From Siphonodentalium dalli (taxonomy: Eukaryota; Mollusca; Scaphopoda; Gadilida; Siphonodentaliidae): a stretch of DNA of 64,000 nucleotides. Position 1 is the first letter of the stretch, and each line of letters starts with the position of its first letter. The translations under genes and the position numbers were made by a program. The notes under the pieces are model-generated. The model was given only the letters and a program-made list of their open reading frames with translations. It had not been told where the DNA came from and did no database searches. The stretch lies in contig CP136066.1 of assembly GCA_032622095.1 (NCBI GenBank), forward strand, positions 182,628,716 through 182,692,715, given 5' to 3'. Shown here piece after piece: positions 32,949 to 43,709 of this stretch.

Positions 32949-33080
32949 ACACATGTGAATGTGCATCTAAACACCCGGCCGTACAGTTGCAACCTATGCA
33001 AGGCAAATTTTGCACAAAGGATGTCCCAGATGCGACACATGCGAAGAAACATATGTCATGTGTGCGGTTCTGAATATAGT
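32949..33080 (+). pseudogene. C2H2 zinc-finger remnant 2
   Basis: Reads HLNTRPYSCNLCKANFAQRM then SQMRHMRRNICHVCGSEYS. The C-X2-C-X12-H pattern with an N-T-R-P linker is clear, but the second histidine spacing (six residues) is abnormal. A further C-X2-C (CHVCG) starts straight after. Together with remnant 1 this suggests a decayed poly-zinc-finger gene, or an exon of one whose other parts I cannot find. Confidence 0.6.
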
Positions 33081-33109
33081 CAACCAAGTATCATGCCAGG
33101 ATGTCATAC

Positions 33110-33690
33110 ACAAAGTTTGGTGATTTTACCATAAAATGCACAATTCACCTATATTTTTCACGGAGCCGCCCTACTATTATGCTAAGTACATGTAACATGA
33201 TAATGTTGGCTATAATCCCGCAAGTATCACTCAGCTTGGTGAGTTGTGAATTATAGGGTTTGGTGTCGACTCGTCCCTCCCTATTCTGAATAGCTGTAAC
33301 GTGTCAGGCGTTGAGTTCCCAACACCTCTACCGCCATTTCCCTGTTCATGCGATTTCCGCTGATAAAACGTTTTCATAAGGGTGGGGTAAACGAACGACC
33401 GATTGTCGGCACGTCCCTGTGTATCATAAATGGGTACATGATCCGATTTATGAATGTGAAAATCGAAAATGTATGCTTGACACCACATAAGACTTTATAG
33501 ACACGTTCCTTAACGTTGTATCTTTCAATAAACTTTCATATAACTAGAAAATTAGGTGTGATTGGGAGATGTTTATGTTAGTCATCGTATGTTCATAGTA
33601 TTAGCGGAATGACAAATTGTTATTTCTTACAAACAGTTGTAGAATCTTTCAAAGAAAACGCTTCATAGTATTGACCCCAAAGAGAAAAAG
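33110..33690. other. No gene recognised
   Basis: An 85-codon minus-strand open frame (33488-33231) has balanced protein-like composition (for example SDHVPIYDTQGRADNRSFVY) but no family that I recognise and no splice context. I leave it unassigned. Confidence 0.35.
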
Positions 33691-33984
33691 AATGTTGAAC
33701 ATATTTATTGTGACCCACAACGTATATATACATTACACATGTTATTATATACATAGATAGTTGTGTGGGCACAGAGGATCGGATCAAAAGTTGTGGAACT
33801 TATCAGAGCCCCTCTCCTCTGGCATTCGGCTGCTAATAAATGTATTTAGAGATAGGTTCAAAATTTTCTGTTTAAAGTGGCTGCTGCATGCTGTTTTGAG
33901 TGGCTATGGTCTCGCGTTATGGGAGTAGGATAACATTTTGTTATGAGTTATGAGAAACGGTCAGTCGAGGAAATAAATGAATGG

Positions 33985-34220
33985 ACTATCTCGAAAATGC
34001 GCGTGTTAATTGTTTCACTGTAATGCGGAATGCCAAACATGAGATATTTTCCAGAGACGATGACAACATTAAGTTCGTCCAACCTTGCCCATATGAGTTC
34101 TCTGGAGACTGCGTACAAGGGACAACAGAAGAAAAAATGGTTTGCGTCACCACATGGATGACCACAACTACATGTTGGTTGAGCCGAGATGTAAGTTTAT
34201 ATCACTGCAGTTATTTCTGA
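33985..34220 (-). pseudogene. LINE ORF2 zinc-like C-terminus
   Basis: The minus strand reads QPTCSCGHPCGDANHFFFCC then PLYAVSRELIWARLDELN. This equals the CSCG....EDA.H.FF.CPLY..ER block at the end of the plus-strand LINE. It continues the remnant at 34223-34742 after a stop and frame change. The 79-codon plus-strand frame here is antisense noise. Confidence 0.8.
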
Positions 34221-34222
34221 GT

Positions 34223-34742
34223 CTACAGTGCAGTATGTTTAGTTTCCTCTGACCAGTATGGTGGGGGTTTTATAGTCATTGTTGTTTGCAAAAAGTTTTT
34301 ATACATGTTACCTATGATTTCGTCTTTGGTTGGTTCTGATGAGGGGTCAGTAAGTTTTGTTGTTGTCGGTAGTGGTTCTGATAGGATATCGAGATGCTTC
34401 ACTGACAGTTTGGGGTAGTAAATTTGTGAGGTAGCTTGGGACATGATTAGTTAATATTTTATTCCAGGTATGACTTTTATGAAGGTTTCGTCTTTCCTTA
34501 AGGGGAGCCCATCTGAGTGCGAAGAATACTATCTCATCTGATACCGAACGTGTCAGGCCACTTACTATTCTATCGGCGTCAATATAGAGGCTGTCGAGTT
34601 TCCGGAGGAGGCAATGTGGGGGGGGGGGGGCGTTGTCCCAAACAACGTCTCCGTATTCCAGTATCGGGCGTACATAGGTTTTAAACATTATTTCGAGGGT
34701 TTGTCTATTTACAAGAAATTTTATTCGCCTTAGTTGTGACAA
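34223..34742 (-). pseudogene. LINE ORF2 thumb and connection fragment
   Basis: Reads SQLRRIKFLVNRQTLEIMFK, TYVRPILEYGDVVWDNAPPP, then LRKLDSLYIDADRIVSGLTR. This matches, block for block, the plus-strand LINE (LSQLRRIKYQLNRKTIEIIY, LDWLHVDAGRIVSGITRSAS). A frameshift near 34350 splits it. A G-run (34620-34630) lies within the coding region. Confidence 0.88.
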
Positions 34743-34764
34743 TCTGGTTGCGACTCGACTTGTA

Positions 34765-35390
34765 ATGTAACAGTAGTACTAGTTGAGTATCATCTTCTGT
34801 TACTGTCTCGACTCAGAATTATTACTTACGCAGAAAAAAAATGTTTTAAGCAAGACTTAGTAGGTTAAGTATTTAAAACTAGATAGTCAAGAAATTCCGG
34901 AAATGCATGTAACTCGGTTGAGATAACAATGTCATTATCAAGGTTATGTACATGGTGCGATATTAAGGGAAAATGTATCTTTCATCATATTGACAGTATT
35001 TACCCATGGTGGTGATAATTGTCTGGAGAAATGTTGGTCATTAGATTGGTAGGGTTTATATTCAATGGTAATAACACATGGTAAGATAACATGATGTAAA
35101 CCATAGAGGTAGATATAAAATTGATAAATGTACACAAGAATATGCACGCACATACATGTACATGTATGCATAAACATGTACATACACATATGTATGTGTC
35201 TATGTATTAAGTGTACCTCTGGGGAATATAATTGTGAGTTTAATACCATGTGTGTAGCCAGTTTACCCGAATGGAGCCCTCGTTTAGCAGGCAAAAGGGA
35301 AATAATAGGAAACAAATTGGATTATATTCTGCTATGAGTGGCACTGGTTGGACCAGCAGAGAGTTAATATATTTTGGCTAAGTTCGTGGT
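34765..35390. other. Unassigned DNA inside the deleted LINE
   Basis: Contains an ACATGTACATGTATG-type alternating stretch (35140-35205) forming imperfect palindromes. No RT motif is readable on either strand. Confidence 0.45.
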
Positions 35391-35395
35391 TAGCC

Positions 35396-36349
35396 GCTAC
35401 CGACCTCGTTGATGACTGCTGATCGGATTTGATCAGGCAGTGGCTTTGTGACGTCGATCAAGTGTCTGCGGCCATCTTTGAGAGTCTTGAATAATATTTT
35501 TCCATTTACGGACCAATAGGACTCAACATTTTAGTCAAGCTTAAAGGTACTCAGTGATTTCATAATACCTTGTCTCTTCAGTGTTATGTCTTCACATATG
35601 AGGACAGGTGATGATCCTTTCCGAAAACTTTTGCTTTTGAATATTTCATCTTTCACTGGGAAATATGTAAAGAGACCGATTATGTTGATAACAGTGATTT
35701 TTTAACCAAAGCGAATAACATCGAGGTAGGGTTAATCACTTGTTGAGTTTGAGGCGGTTTCATCACGTGTTGGTTGGTTGTTCTGGTGACGGGGATTGTA
35801 AGTGTACTCTCTGGACTTTCCGAGGGGGTGTGAATTTACTATGTCTATAGGAAGAACATCGATTGACAATTTTTTCTTGCAAAATTGCCTCACCATATTA
35901 CTGGTGGTGGGGAGTTTATATATGTCTACAACACCGCTTTTTATTGGAAAATTGATAAATATAAAACTTATCTGTTGCCCGTGTTATTCGGCATCTTCGA
36001 TTTCGTCCTCAGTTGATTTTTGGCCGGCTTCGAGAGTTTTTATTTTTTGGATCAACTGTTTGTTTAGTGTTTTGAGTTGGTCCACATCAGTCTGTAATTT
36101 AGACATTGCCTCGGTGGTGGACTTCATTGCATCTATGACTGCTCTTTCAACTGTGGCAGGTAGTGTTGCAAGTACATCCTGCACAGCTTTTTTGACACCT
36201 GCATTTACCAGTTTTACCAGATCACATTGGATTACCATAGTCACATTTTCTTCAACTTTTGGAAGCAGTGCATCGTGACAACGTTCCACGAATGTGTCCG
36301 AGTTAATGGCTGCAGCGACCGCTGTGTCGACTAACTCAGCCATTGATGG
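35396..36349 (-). pseudogene. LINE ORF1 relic
   Basis: From the ATG at 36343 the minus strand encodes MAELVDTAVAAAINSDTFVE, then a coiled coil (SKLQTDVDQLKTLNKQLIQK to GQKSTEDEIEDAE) and a stop where LEQ normally precedes the RRM. Past the stop: HGQQISFIFINFP, LSIDVLPIDIVNSHPLGKS. After further breaks the C-terminal domain is recognisable as PVKDEIFKSKSFRKG, LICEDITLKRQGIMKSL and ESYWSVNGKILFKTLKDGRR. This coiled coil-RRM-CTD order is that of LINE ORF1 RNA-binding proteins. Upstream, basic text (QRKPRTRKELKSNTKE) may be its N-terminus in another frame. Confidence 0.8.
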
Positions 36350-36454
36350 TGATTTTTTTGGGTAGACTCTTTTGTGTTTGATTTAAGCTCTTTGCGGGTA
36401 CGGGGTTTTCTCTGGGATGCCGATAACACTTGGTCGATATCATGGATGCAGGAC

Positions 36455-36595
36455 GTTTCGGCACCTGGACGTTTCGGCACCTGGTTTTCGGGACGTTTCG
36501 GCACTTGGATTTTCGGCACTTGGTTGTTTCGGCCCAAGCCCTTGGACGTTTCGGCATTTCATTGGAGACGTTTCGGCACATGGTTTATTTATTAC
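36455..36595. repeat. GACGTTTCGGCAC minisatellite
   Basis: About eight imperfect copies of GACGTTTCGGCACCTGG-type units, spacing 13-25 bp. It encodes repeated CRNVPK/ETSRCRN text in the antisense frames, which is not a real protein. Confidence 0.75.
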
Positions 36596-36605
36596 TTGCA
36601 CATGA

Positions 36606-37320
36606 TTAGAATGAAGTCGAACAGATTTGGAGTTCCAGATCGTCCAATAAGGCGAACAGGTGTAGGTCAAACTGGTTGATTATGCCACACCAATGGACAT
36701 AACACAAACTTTCATTGGAATGTGGGTTACATGAGTTGGTGATGTGTTCAATTTTATTTTGGAAACATTGGCCACATGTATTACATTTCATGTTGCTGTC
36801 GTGGAGAGTCTGTCCAGGAGCTTGACGAGGTGTTTCAGAATGTACTTTTTGTCAGCATTGATGGAAAGCAATCGCCAGATAAACCACACTGGCAAAGGGT
36901 TGTTATACGCATGCCTGCAAGGTGCGGGGCATTCGTCCGACAGCACCGCTGTTTGTCGGGATTAGCGGTATACAGATCTCACAACCGATCTAACTAGATG
37001 TTTCCAAACAGTTTCAGTAGGAAACAACCCAGACTGCTAACGTTGTCTATGTATGATAAGTTATACTCCTTCAGAATTTCACAGATCTCTCTGACAATTC
37101 CACATGTCTCCACTTGAAACAAATTGTTAAGGTATAATTTATTGAGAAATGCACTTTGTGCTTTATGGGTAATAGACCCAGTCTATGTATGAGAAGTTAT
37201 ACTCCTTCAGAATTTCACAGATCTCTCTGACAAATCCACATGTTTCCACTTGAAGCAAATTGTTCAGGTATAATTTATTGAGAAATGCACTTTGTGCTTT
37301 ATGGGTAAAAGACCCAGGAA
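36606..37320 (-). pseudogene. LINE ORF2 C-terminal remnant with internal duplication
   Basis: The minus strand reads (37320 downward) SFTHKAQSAFLNKLYLNNLL then QVETCGFVREICEILKEYNF, and near 36790-36620 CNTCGQCFQNKIEHITNSC then NQFDLHLFALLDDLELQI. The C-X2-C...H...C block followed by a D-L-F-L-L helix is typical of the extreme C-terminus of another LINE type, so it is distinct from the 29.9 kb family. A 134-bp tandem duplication breaks the frame. My identification rests on motif memory and is moderate. Confidence 0.5.
37047..37314. repeat. 134-bp tandem duplication
   Basis: Copies 37047-37180 and 37181-37314 differ at only a handful of positions. Both contain TTATACTCCTTCAGAATTTC. It lies inside the LINE remnant, whose frame it disrupts. 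Confidence 0.9.
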
Positions 37321-37780
37321 ACTGAGAGAAAGACAGACGCTAGCTCTTGATGGTGGGCCTTGAATGTGCTTTACACAAGTACGAAACGCTCTCTCAATTT
37401 CGAGGACAATGGTGTCACTAGATTCTTATATAATGAGCATTTGTGCAACCTGCTACAGCTTCATATACAGTTTGTTTCTGTTTGTATTTTGGATAATAAT
37501 CGCATGAGACTGACCTTTAGTTTTGTACAGCACATTAAACACAATACATTAACCCGTTATTTGCCTTGCTTTTACTCCCAAATAGCGGGTACGTTCTATA
37601 TGTGCCTTGCATGTTGCCATATTAGTAGTATTACTACCGATAGTAGCATCTTATATATATGAGTGAAATATTGATTCACATGAATATTAAATCTCATCTA
37701 ATTGAACAACACTGGGTTAAAATGTTTCGTGACCTGAAGGAATCTATAAATCGTCAAGAGGAACTTTATATAGTAACATA
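37321..37780. other. No feature recognised
   Basis: AT-rich sequence with one 100-codon plus-strand frame that lacks any recognisable motif. Confidence 0.4.
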
Positions 37781-37789
37781 AAGCGTCAT

Positions 37790-38125
37790 TCAAGTATTAG
37801 TCGCCACCTTATTTTCTAATACAGCATCTCATACCAGCATTGGTGAAATTTAGGACAGCAAACCATAGACTGCCAAACGAGCTTTCAAGATGGCGAAAAC
37901 ACGAGAGTTTACTATGTAAAATGTGCGGTTCGGAAACATTCGATGATTATCATATTTTATTTTATCTGCGACAATTTTGTCACAATCAGAAGAAAATACA
38001 TTCCTGACTATTACTGGTTGAACCCTTCACTAGCAAAGTTATATGGCCTCCTTGCTATTGAAAATATATCAATATTGAAGAACGTTAGCATTTATTTGAA
38101 ACGTGTTTTTAAAGAATACAACTAA
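37790..38125 (+). pseudogene. LINE ORF2 C-terminal remnant
   Basis: In one frame: HLIPALVKFRTANHRLPNEL then SRWRKHESLLCKMCGSETFD and DYHILFY. In the next: RRKYIPDYYWLNPSLAKLYG then LLAIENISILKNVSIYLKRV and a stop at 38125. This is the KFRT.NH.LPiE.GRW ... C..C...D.yH.lf ... R..YI..YY..nPs..K...LL block ending many LINE ORF2 proteins. One frameshift separates the halves. It differs from the other families in the window. Confidence 0.7.
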
Positions 38126-38173
38126 GATAGTAGATCTATAGAGATATCCCTGTGAATTTATATGCACACATTT

Positions 38174-38215
38174 CTGTATACATATATATAAACGTGTGTA
38201 TATATATGTATACAG
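38174..38215. repeat. Perfect 17-bp AT palindrome
   Basis: CTGTATACATATATATA, 8-base loop, TATATATATGTATACAG. Confidence 0.75.
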
Positions 38216-38599
38216 TACACAGATGATATATTTATATTTATATTTTATAAGTATTACATACAATTTATTTATTTATTCATGAACATGAAACTCTGATTAA
38301 AATAGTATTCATACCAATGTACATAGTGTATATATGTTATCATGAATATTCCACATTAATTTGTGGCTTTTCGCATTAAACTCATTCACTGTAATACTGA
38401 TTCACAGCTTGTATGGTTGCTCCACTACATGTCATGTACGATCATATTATACCTTAATTAGTTAACAACAGATAGTCCAGGAGATATTGGTCGACCTCAC
38501 CCCCCCCCCAGGACTTAACTTCACCCCACTAATTTTCTTCCTTAAGGTCTCCTCTAATTTTTTTCACTTGTTAACAAGAAAAAAAAGTGGCCGCAGAGA

Positions 38600-39640
38600 C
38601 TCCAGACAAGATGGCGTCCATCATGGCGGCCATTTTTTTTAAATGCACCAGGTCTCTTTGATCGCCATTATAGTAAAGATGATAGCACATGCGGTCTTGT
38701 TTTCCGCTCGATTCGTTATGCTAATATACAACTCTTACAAATTAGCCAAAATTCCGACCCCAGAATCCAATATGGCGGCCAAGATGGCCGCCAAATGTGA
38801 AAATATGCTATTTTTCTGACATGTTACCACCTTTCGTTTGTCTCTGTGGGAAAATGTTAGAGTTTTTGCGTCATGTTATACATTTATCATATAGAGGAGT
38901 CATTGGCGAATACATGGGGATCATAATATGCATTTATTGCGGGATATTTTTGTCCGATATCACGTTTTCCCAAATGCCGGTATCATAGGTCAAAGCCTAA
39001 TCTCCGTTAATAACGCGATGTTATGTTTCGAATCAATGAATGTTATTGCTATTATAACAACACCCATGCATATATATATGCAGGATATACTCGAGCTAGG
39101 ATTCCTCTTATACCTGAGTTGAGGAATATTTACCCAAATCCAAGATGGCTGCCAAGATGGCCACCAGAAATAAAAAATCGCCGAAAATCGCTGATTTTAA
39201 CATCAGTGAGCATTATTGTCGTGACAACTCCACACCTGCTTCCTATTGTAAGTTGGGAACACCTAGGCGAAGAACTTTCCTTGTACCATATCCAAATAAA
39301 AGTCCCCCAAATCCAAAATGGCGCCCACAATGGCGGACAGATTTTGAAAAATCACCGAGATTCCCTCATATTCACATTATTGGGCATTATTGTCGAGACA
39401 ACTCCATCCATGCGTACAGTTGAGTTGGAAATACTGAGGTGAAAAATAATTATCGAAGATGGCGGCCAAAATGGCGACCGAAATTTGAAAACACGCCTAC
39501 ATTCCTTTACTTACTTAGGATGGGCGTTATTGTTTCGCGATTTCTACCCACCATTACATGTTGATATGTATGAATTATTCATTAGGGTTTGGCAAGTGAT
39601 ACTGACAGTCAATATGGTGGCCAACTGGCGGGCAGAAATT
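38600..39640. repeat. Tandem modules with paired AAGATGGCGGCC motifs (left arm)
   Basis: Motif pairs at about 38609, 38770, 39143, 39317, 39457 and 39612 (such as CAATATGGCGGCCAAGATGG). The last three or four are spaced 140-175 bp and joined by shared text including GGGCATTATTGTCG and ACAACTCCA. The right arm (42150-43230) mirrors them. The motif matches the YY1-type consensus AAGATGGCGGC; function is inference. Confidence 0.7.
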
Positions 39641-40311
39641 GAAAAGAAGACGATATTATCACATACTAATTTTAACTTTTTGTGATAATATTGATTTGTA
39701 TAAACGAAACGGTACATAATATAAGCCATATATTAGTTCCAATGTAAGTCGTAGCCTTTTGGGAGGATGAAAACCCACAATAGCAATGTGGCATTTCAAA
39801 ATCCATTCTCCACTAAGGGCTCATACTGGCCGTAACCGTATATAGGTGCGCCGAATAGTCATATTATGACTTCCAAGAATCAAAATAACAGTACCTGAGC
39901 TTATTCTGAATTGCCACATTCAGCATTATCTAGACTCGTTTCCGTCTCTTCGTCAGATTAATCTATGTCACTCACAACAACAGTTCACTACTCTTCTTTG
40001 TAGGAGTGTGCCACTAATCGGAATGTTTCAAACAATACATATGCCGGTGTCCAGCTCACGTGTTGGTTTCGAAAGCTTGGAATTCTTAGCGAGCTTCATT
40101 CGTGGTATAGCTTATGGTATAATTCAGATGCTACATATGGGGTATATGCGTCATCTTTTGCGATACACTATAAAGGTATTCGGTCGATGCGTATACTAGC
40201 TTTCAGAAGGACCTATCTATCTACGTATTGTCAGCTTTGGTGACCTAATGGGGATAACAACGTGTACACCTGGTGATCTTCCCAAAGAGCCACTTCTCAA
40301 TATATGGTTAA

Positions 40312-41713
40312 TCAATTCACATACTCATCTAATGCACTGACGTACCCGGACAACTTCTGTATATGGCTTCGAATGTTGAAAGCCCGACATTTGACGGATG
40401 CATTTCTGCTAAGGCGTAGAAGACCATAATGCATAATATACCCAAACTCCTTGAACATGATCATAAGAACAAGCTTGTTGGCGTCCAGCAATCGTCTCAC
40501 CGAACAGATCCAAGCAGATGATAACAATACACACGGTGCTAGTTTGTGGGTATGTGTCATGATAGTGGAAATGAAATTGGACCATGACTGCGCCGCCCCT
40601 TATTTTGTTATGTTTTAGATTCAGACAGGATCTCATGTGTGGCTTTGCTTTCCTTGTATGCTAAGATTGTATGTTCCCATCCGTTTGGAAGCCGTTCTTA
40701 AACAACTGGACCAGGAGTATGCCATTGGCTACTGCTGTATAAGCCCCACCAAGACTGGGGTGTAGTCTTAAAGGCGATACCTTTGATAGTTGGTTGATAT
40801 GTCATACTCACGCTGGGTGGTATGGTTCAAGAAAGTACAAATGCCATCAACAAAAGGGTGAAATGTTCAACGCGAAGAACATCCAGAGGAATGTTACGTT
40901 GATGAGATCTTGCATTCAGTTCAACAAACGTTAGTACACCAAGTGATTTCTTGGTAACATCACCAATGCGACCATTTTCCTGCATGAGACATTAACTACT
41001 ATATTCTAAAGTTATATATATAAAGCTATATGATCATAAAGGTCGCGATCCCCAACGGCCACAGCCATTGCCATCGAGACTGTAATTGTTCTTTAAATAC
41101 ATAGTGAAATAAATGCACCACAGTTCCTGACATTTTCTTGAATAATACCGCCCACATACTGACACTAACCCCGAGAGAGGATAACAAAACACGCACACAT
41201 TCATGCTATAAAGACATTATCCTTTAGTCCATCCGACTGTTTTGAGGGAGGCTAGCATATTGTTATCCAGACAAAAGTGTACGTAGTTGAATCAGAAAGG
41301 CTTCGAAACGGATGTGGAAATACAATCTTACCACACCAAATAAAACCGACACGCATGACATTCGCATGCACCAGGTGTAGGGGTGGTGTATACAGTGGCC
41401 CATTTCATTCCCACTATCATGGCGCATGTCCACAAACTAGCACCGCGAGGATTGTTCTTCTCTGCTGGGATATATTCGACGAGACAACTGCGGGGCGTCA
41501 CACAGTTTTCTTCGGATAATGGTTAAGAAGTGTGGGTAGTCTGTACACTAGGGCCTTCTCCTTAGCAGATAGACATCTGTCCAATGGAATGAGACAGCTA
41601 GCAACCTTCGAAACACTGTCTAAGTTGTCCACATATGCCAATGCGTTCGCTGAGTTTGTGAGTGCTGGTTCGCCAGGTATACATGTCGTTATCCCATGGG
41701 GTATGAGACACAT
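40312..41713. repeat. Inner arms and centre of element A1
   Basis: The left inner arm (minus strand) and right inner arm (plus strand) give similar frames: HYHDTYPQTSTVCIV versus HYHGACPQTSTARIV, and KLSGYVSALDEYVN versus KLSTYANAFAEFVS. This could be a decayed captured gene piece or simply aligned non-coding DNA. I recognise no protein. 40640-41340 is single-copy filler. Confidence 0.5.
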
Positions 41714-43361
41714 ACATAGATATGACCTTCTGTAAGCTAGACACCGGAAAATGAATTGTTTGAAACGTTATGATTAGAGGGACCCTACTCCCAGGAAGTG
41801 GTGAATATTTTGTCGGTGTGAGCTACCTAGATCTATCAGATAAAGAAATGGAAGCTGGTCCAGATAATTATGGACGTGACGTGGCATATCAGAATCTGTT
41901 ATCAGGTAATTGTTCTGATATAACTATTCGGCGCACCTACGCTTACGGCCATTATTGGCGCTAAGTGGAGACTTGATTTCGAAATGCCACATTTTAATTG
42001 TGTTTCATCTTTCCAGAAGGATACGAGCTATGTTATGCGTTTTGATACCTTTAAGTTGAACTAGTAGATGGTTTATGTACAGTTTCGTCCATACATACCG
42101 ATATTATGACAAAAAGTTGAAATTAATATGTGAAAATATCGATTTCTTTTCAATTTCTAGCCGCCAATTTAGCAGCGATCTTGGCTGTGAGTATCAATTG
42201 CCAAACCCTAATGAATACTTCATGTCACTATTTCATATCAACATGTAATGTTGGATAGAAATCGCGGAACAATAACGCCCATCGTAAGAAAGTAAAGTAA
42301 TGTAGACTTTTTTTCAAAATTCGGTCGCCATTTTGGCCGCCATCTTCGATTTGGAAAACAATTTCTTGCATGAGATGTAATGTAATTACTTCACCTCAGT
42401 ATTTCCAACTCAATTGTAAGCATGGGTGGAGTTGTCTCGACAATAATGCCCAATGATGTGAATATGAGATAATTTCGGTGATTTTTCAAAATCTGTCCGC
42501 CATTGTGGGCGCCATTTTGGATTTTGGGGACTTTTATTTGGATATAGTACAAGGAAAGTTCTTCGCCTAAGTGTTCCCAACTTACAATAGTAAGCAGGTG
42601 TGGAGTTGTCACGACAATAATGCTCACTGATGTTAAAATCAGCGATTTTCGCCGATTTTTTATTTCTGGTGGCCATTTTGGCCGCCATCTTGGATTTGGG
42701 TAAATATTCCTCAACTCAGGTATAAGAGGAATCCTAGCTCGAGTATCTCCTGCAAATATATATGCATGGGTGTTGTTGTAATAGCAATAACATTCATTGA
42801 TTCGAAACATAACATCGCGTTATTAACGGAGATTAGGCTTTGACCTATGATACCGGCATTTGGGAAAACGTGATATCGGACAAAAATATCCCGCAATGAA
42901 TGCATATTATGGTCCCCATGTGTTCGCCAATGACTCCTCTATATGATAAATGTATAATATGACGCAAAACTTCTAACATTTTCCCACAGAGACAAACGAA
43001 AGGTGGTAACATGTCAGAAAAATAGCATATTTTCACATTTCGGCGGCCATCTTGGCCGCCATATTGGATTCTGGGGTCGGAATTTTGGCTAATTTGTAAG
43101 AGTTGTATATTAGCCTAACGAATCGAGCGGAAAACAAGACCGCATGTGCTATCATCATTACTATAATTGCGATCAAAGAGACATGGTGCATTTAAAACAA
43201 ATGGCCGCCATGATGGACGCCATCTTGTCTGGAGTCTCTGCGGCCACTTTTTTTTCTTGTTAACAAGTGAAAAAAATTAGAGGAGACCTTAAGGAAGAAA
43301 ATTAGTGGGGTGAAGTTAAGTCCTGGGGGGGTGCAGAGGTCGACCAATATCTCCTGGACTA

Positions 43362-43525
43362 AGACCCACATTACATGTATGACTGTATGTTTACACAGAA
43401 TTGAACACACATACGGTATCTGTTCCTCGACCTACTTCTCCATCATAATCGGGTCGGATTCTAAATACTATGTCAATTTATGACATTCAATTGAAGAACT
43501 GTTTATGTGTTGTGTAGCTCTGACA
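43362..43525 (+). promoter_or_regulatory. Short upstream region of the sulfotransferase
   Basis: Only 164 bases separate the foldback element from the presumed start codon. No convincing TATA box is seen. TTGTGTAG|CTCTGACA just before the ATG could instead be a splice acceptor, in which case the promoter and a 5' UTR exon lie further upstream, across the foldback element. Confidence 0.3.
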
Positions 43526-43709
43526 ATGGAGGACAATAGTGGCGAACAAACGTCGATGGGTGGCGATGGAGAGATGAAGTTGGAACTGAAAGATGGAATA
43601 TGGTGGCCTAAACTTGCTTCTGGGCGAAATGCGGCAGATAATATAATAGATTTACCGAACTTCAAACTCCGAGAGGATGACATTCTTATAACAGCGTATC
43701 CCAAATCAG
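43526..43709 (+). CDS. Sulfotransferase exon 1
   Basis: Codes residues 1-61 plus one base. It contains LKDGIWWPKLASGRNAADNI, the substrate-pocket N-terminal part, and DDILITAYPKS, the start of the PAPS-binding loop. Donor is TCAG|GTGAGC at 43709/43710. The ATG at 43526 follows CTGACA. An upstream GTG-initiated extension is unlikely because a second ATG-started sulfotransferase normally begins about here. Open frame past 43709 is intron. Confidence 0.9.

Larger units (their letters stand above)
33690..36350 (-). mobile_element. Internally deleted LINE, same family as 29.9-32.5 kb
   Basis: Reading the minus strand: ORF1 (36349-35396), unassigned DNA (35390-34765), the C-terminal part of ORF2 (34760-33985), and a 3' UTR with the GGAGAGGGGCTC...AAGTT..AACTT stem (about 33820-33789), ending AATAAATATGTTC near 33697. 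The endonuclease and most of RT are missing. This is one copy with a large internal deletion, or two truncated copies head to tail. Confidence 0.75.
38473..43361. mobile_element. Foldback element A1, ~4.9 kb, ~2 kb inverted arms
   Basis: The left end (TAGTCCAGGAGATATTGG, 38473) and right end (reverse complement, ending at 43361) start inverted arms. The arms run inward to about 40640 and 41340, leaving a ~700 bp centre. The outer ~1.2 kb of each arm is nearly identical; the inner part (for example CCACAAACTAGCACCG, and the CTGTC-AGTTGTCC block) is more diverged. Arms contain diverged 140-175 bp modules, each opening with paired ATGGCGGCC motifs. No transposase is recognisable; the short frames repeated in both arms are consequences of the inversion. 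The bases AGA flank both ends, but a target duplication is not certain. Confidence 0.85.

Noticed and set aside
33981-34220. 79-codon plus-strand frame
   Set aside because: The minus strand encodes the CSCG...H.FF.CPLY end of a LINE ORF2.
39023-39442. 139-codon frame conserved in both arms of element A1
   Set aside because: Conservation is explained by near-identical inverted arms; it spans tandem ATGGC modules, and overlapping frames are equally conserved.
38473-43361. Polinton/Maverick identity for the foldback elements
   Set aside because: No polymerase B, integrase or capsid frames and no matching 6-bp target duplication.
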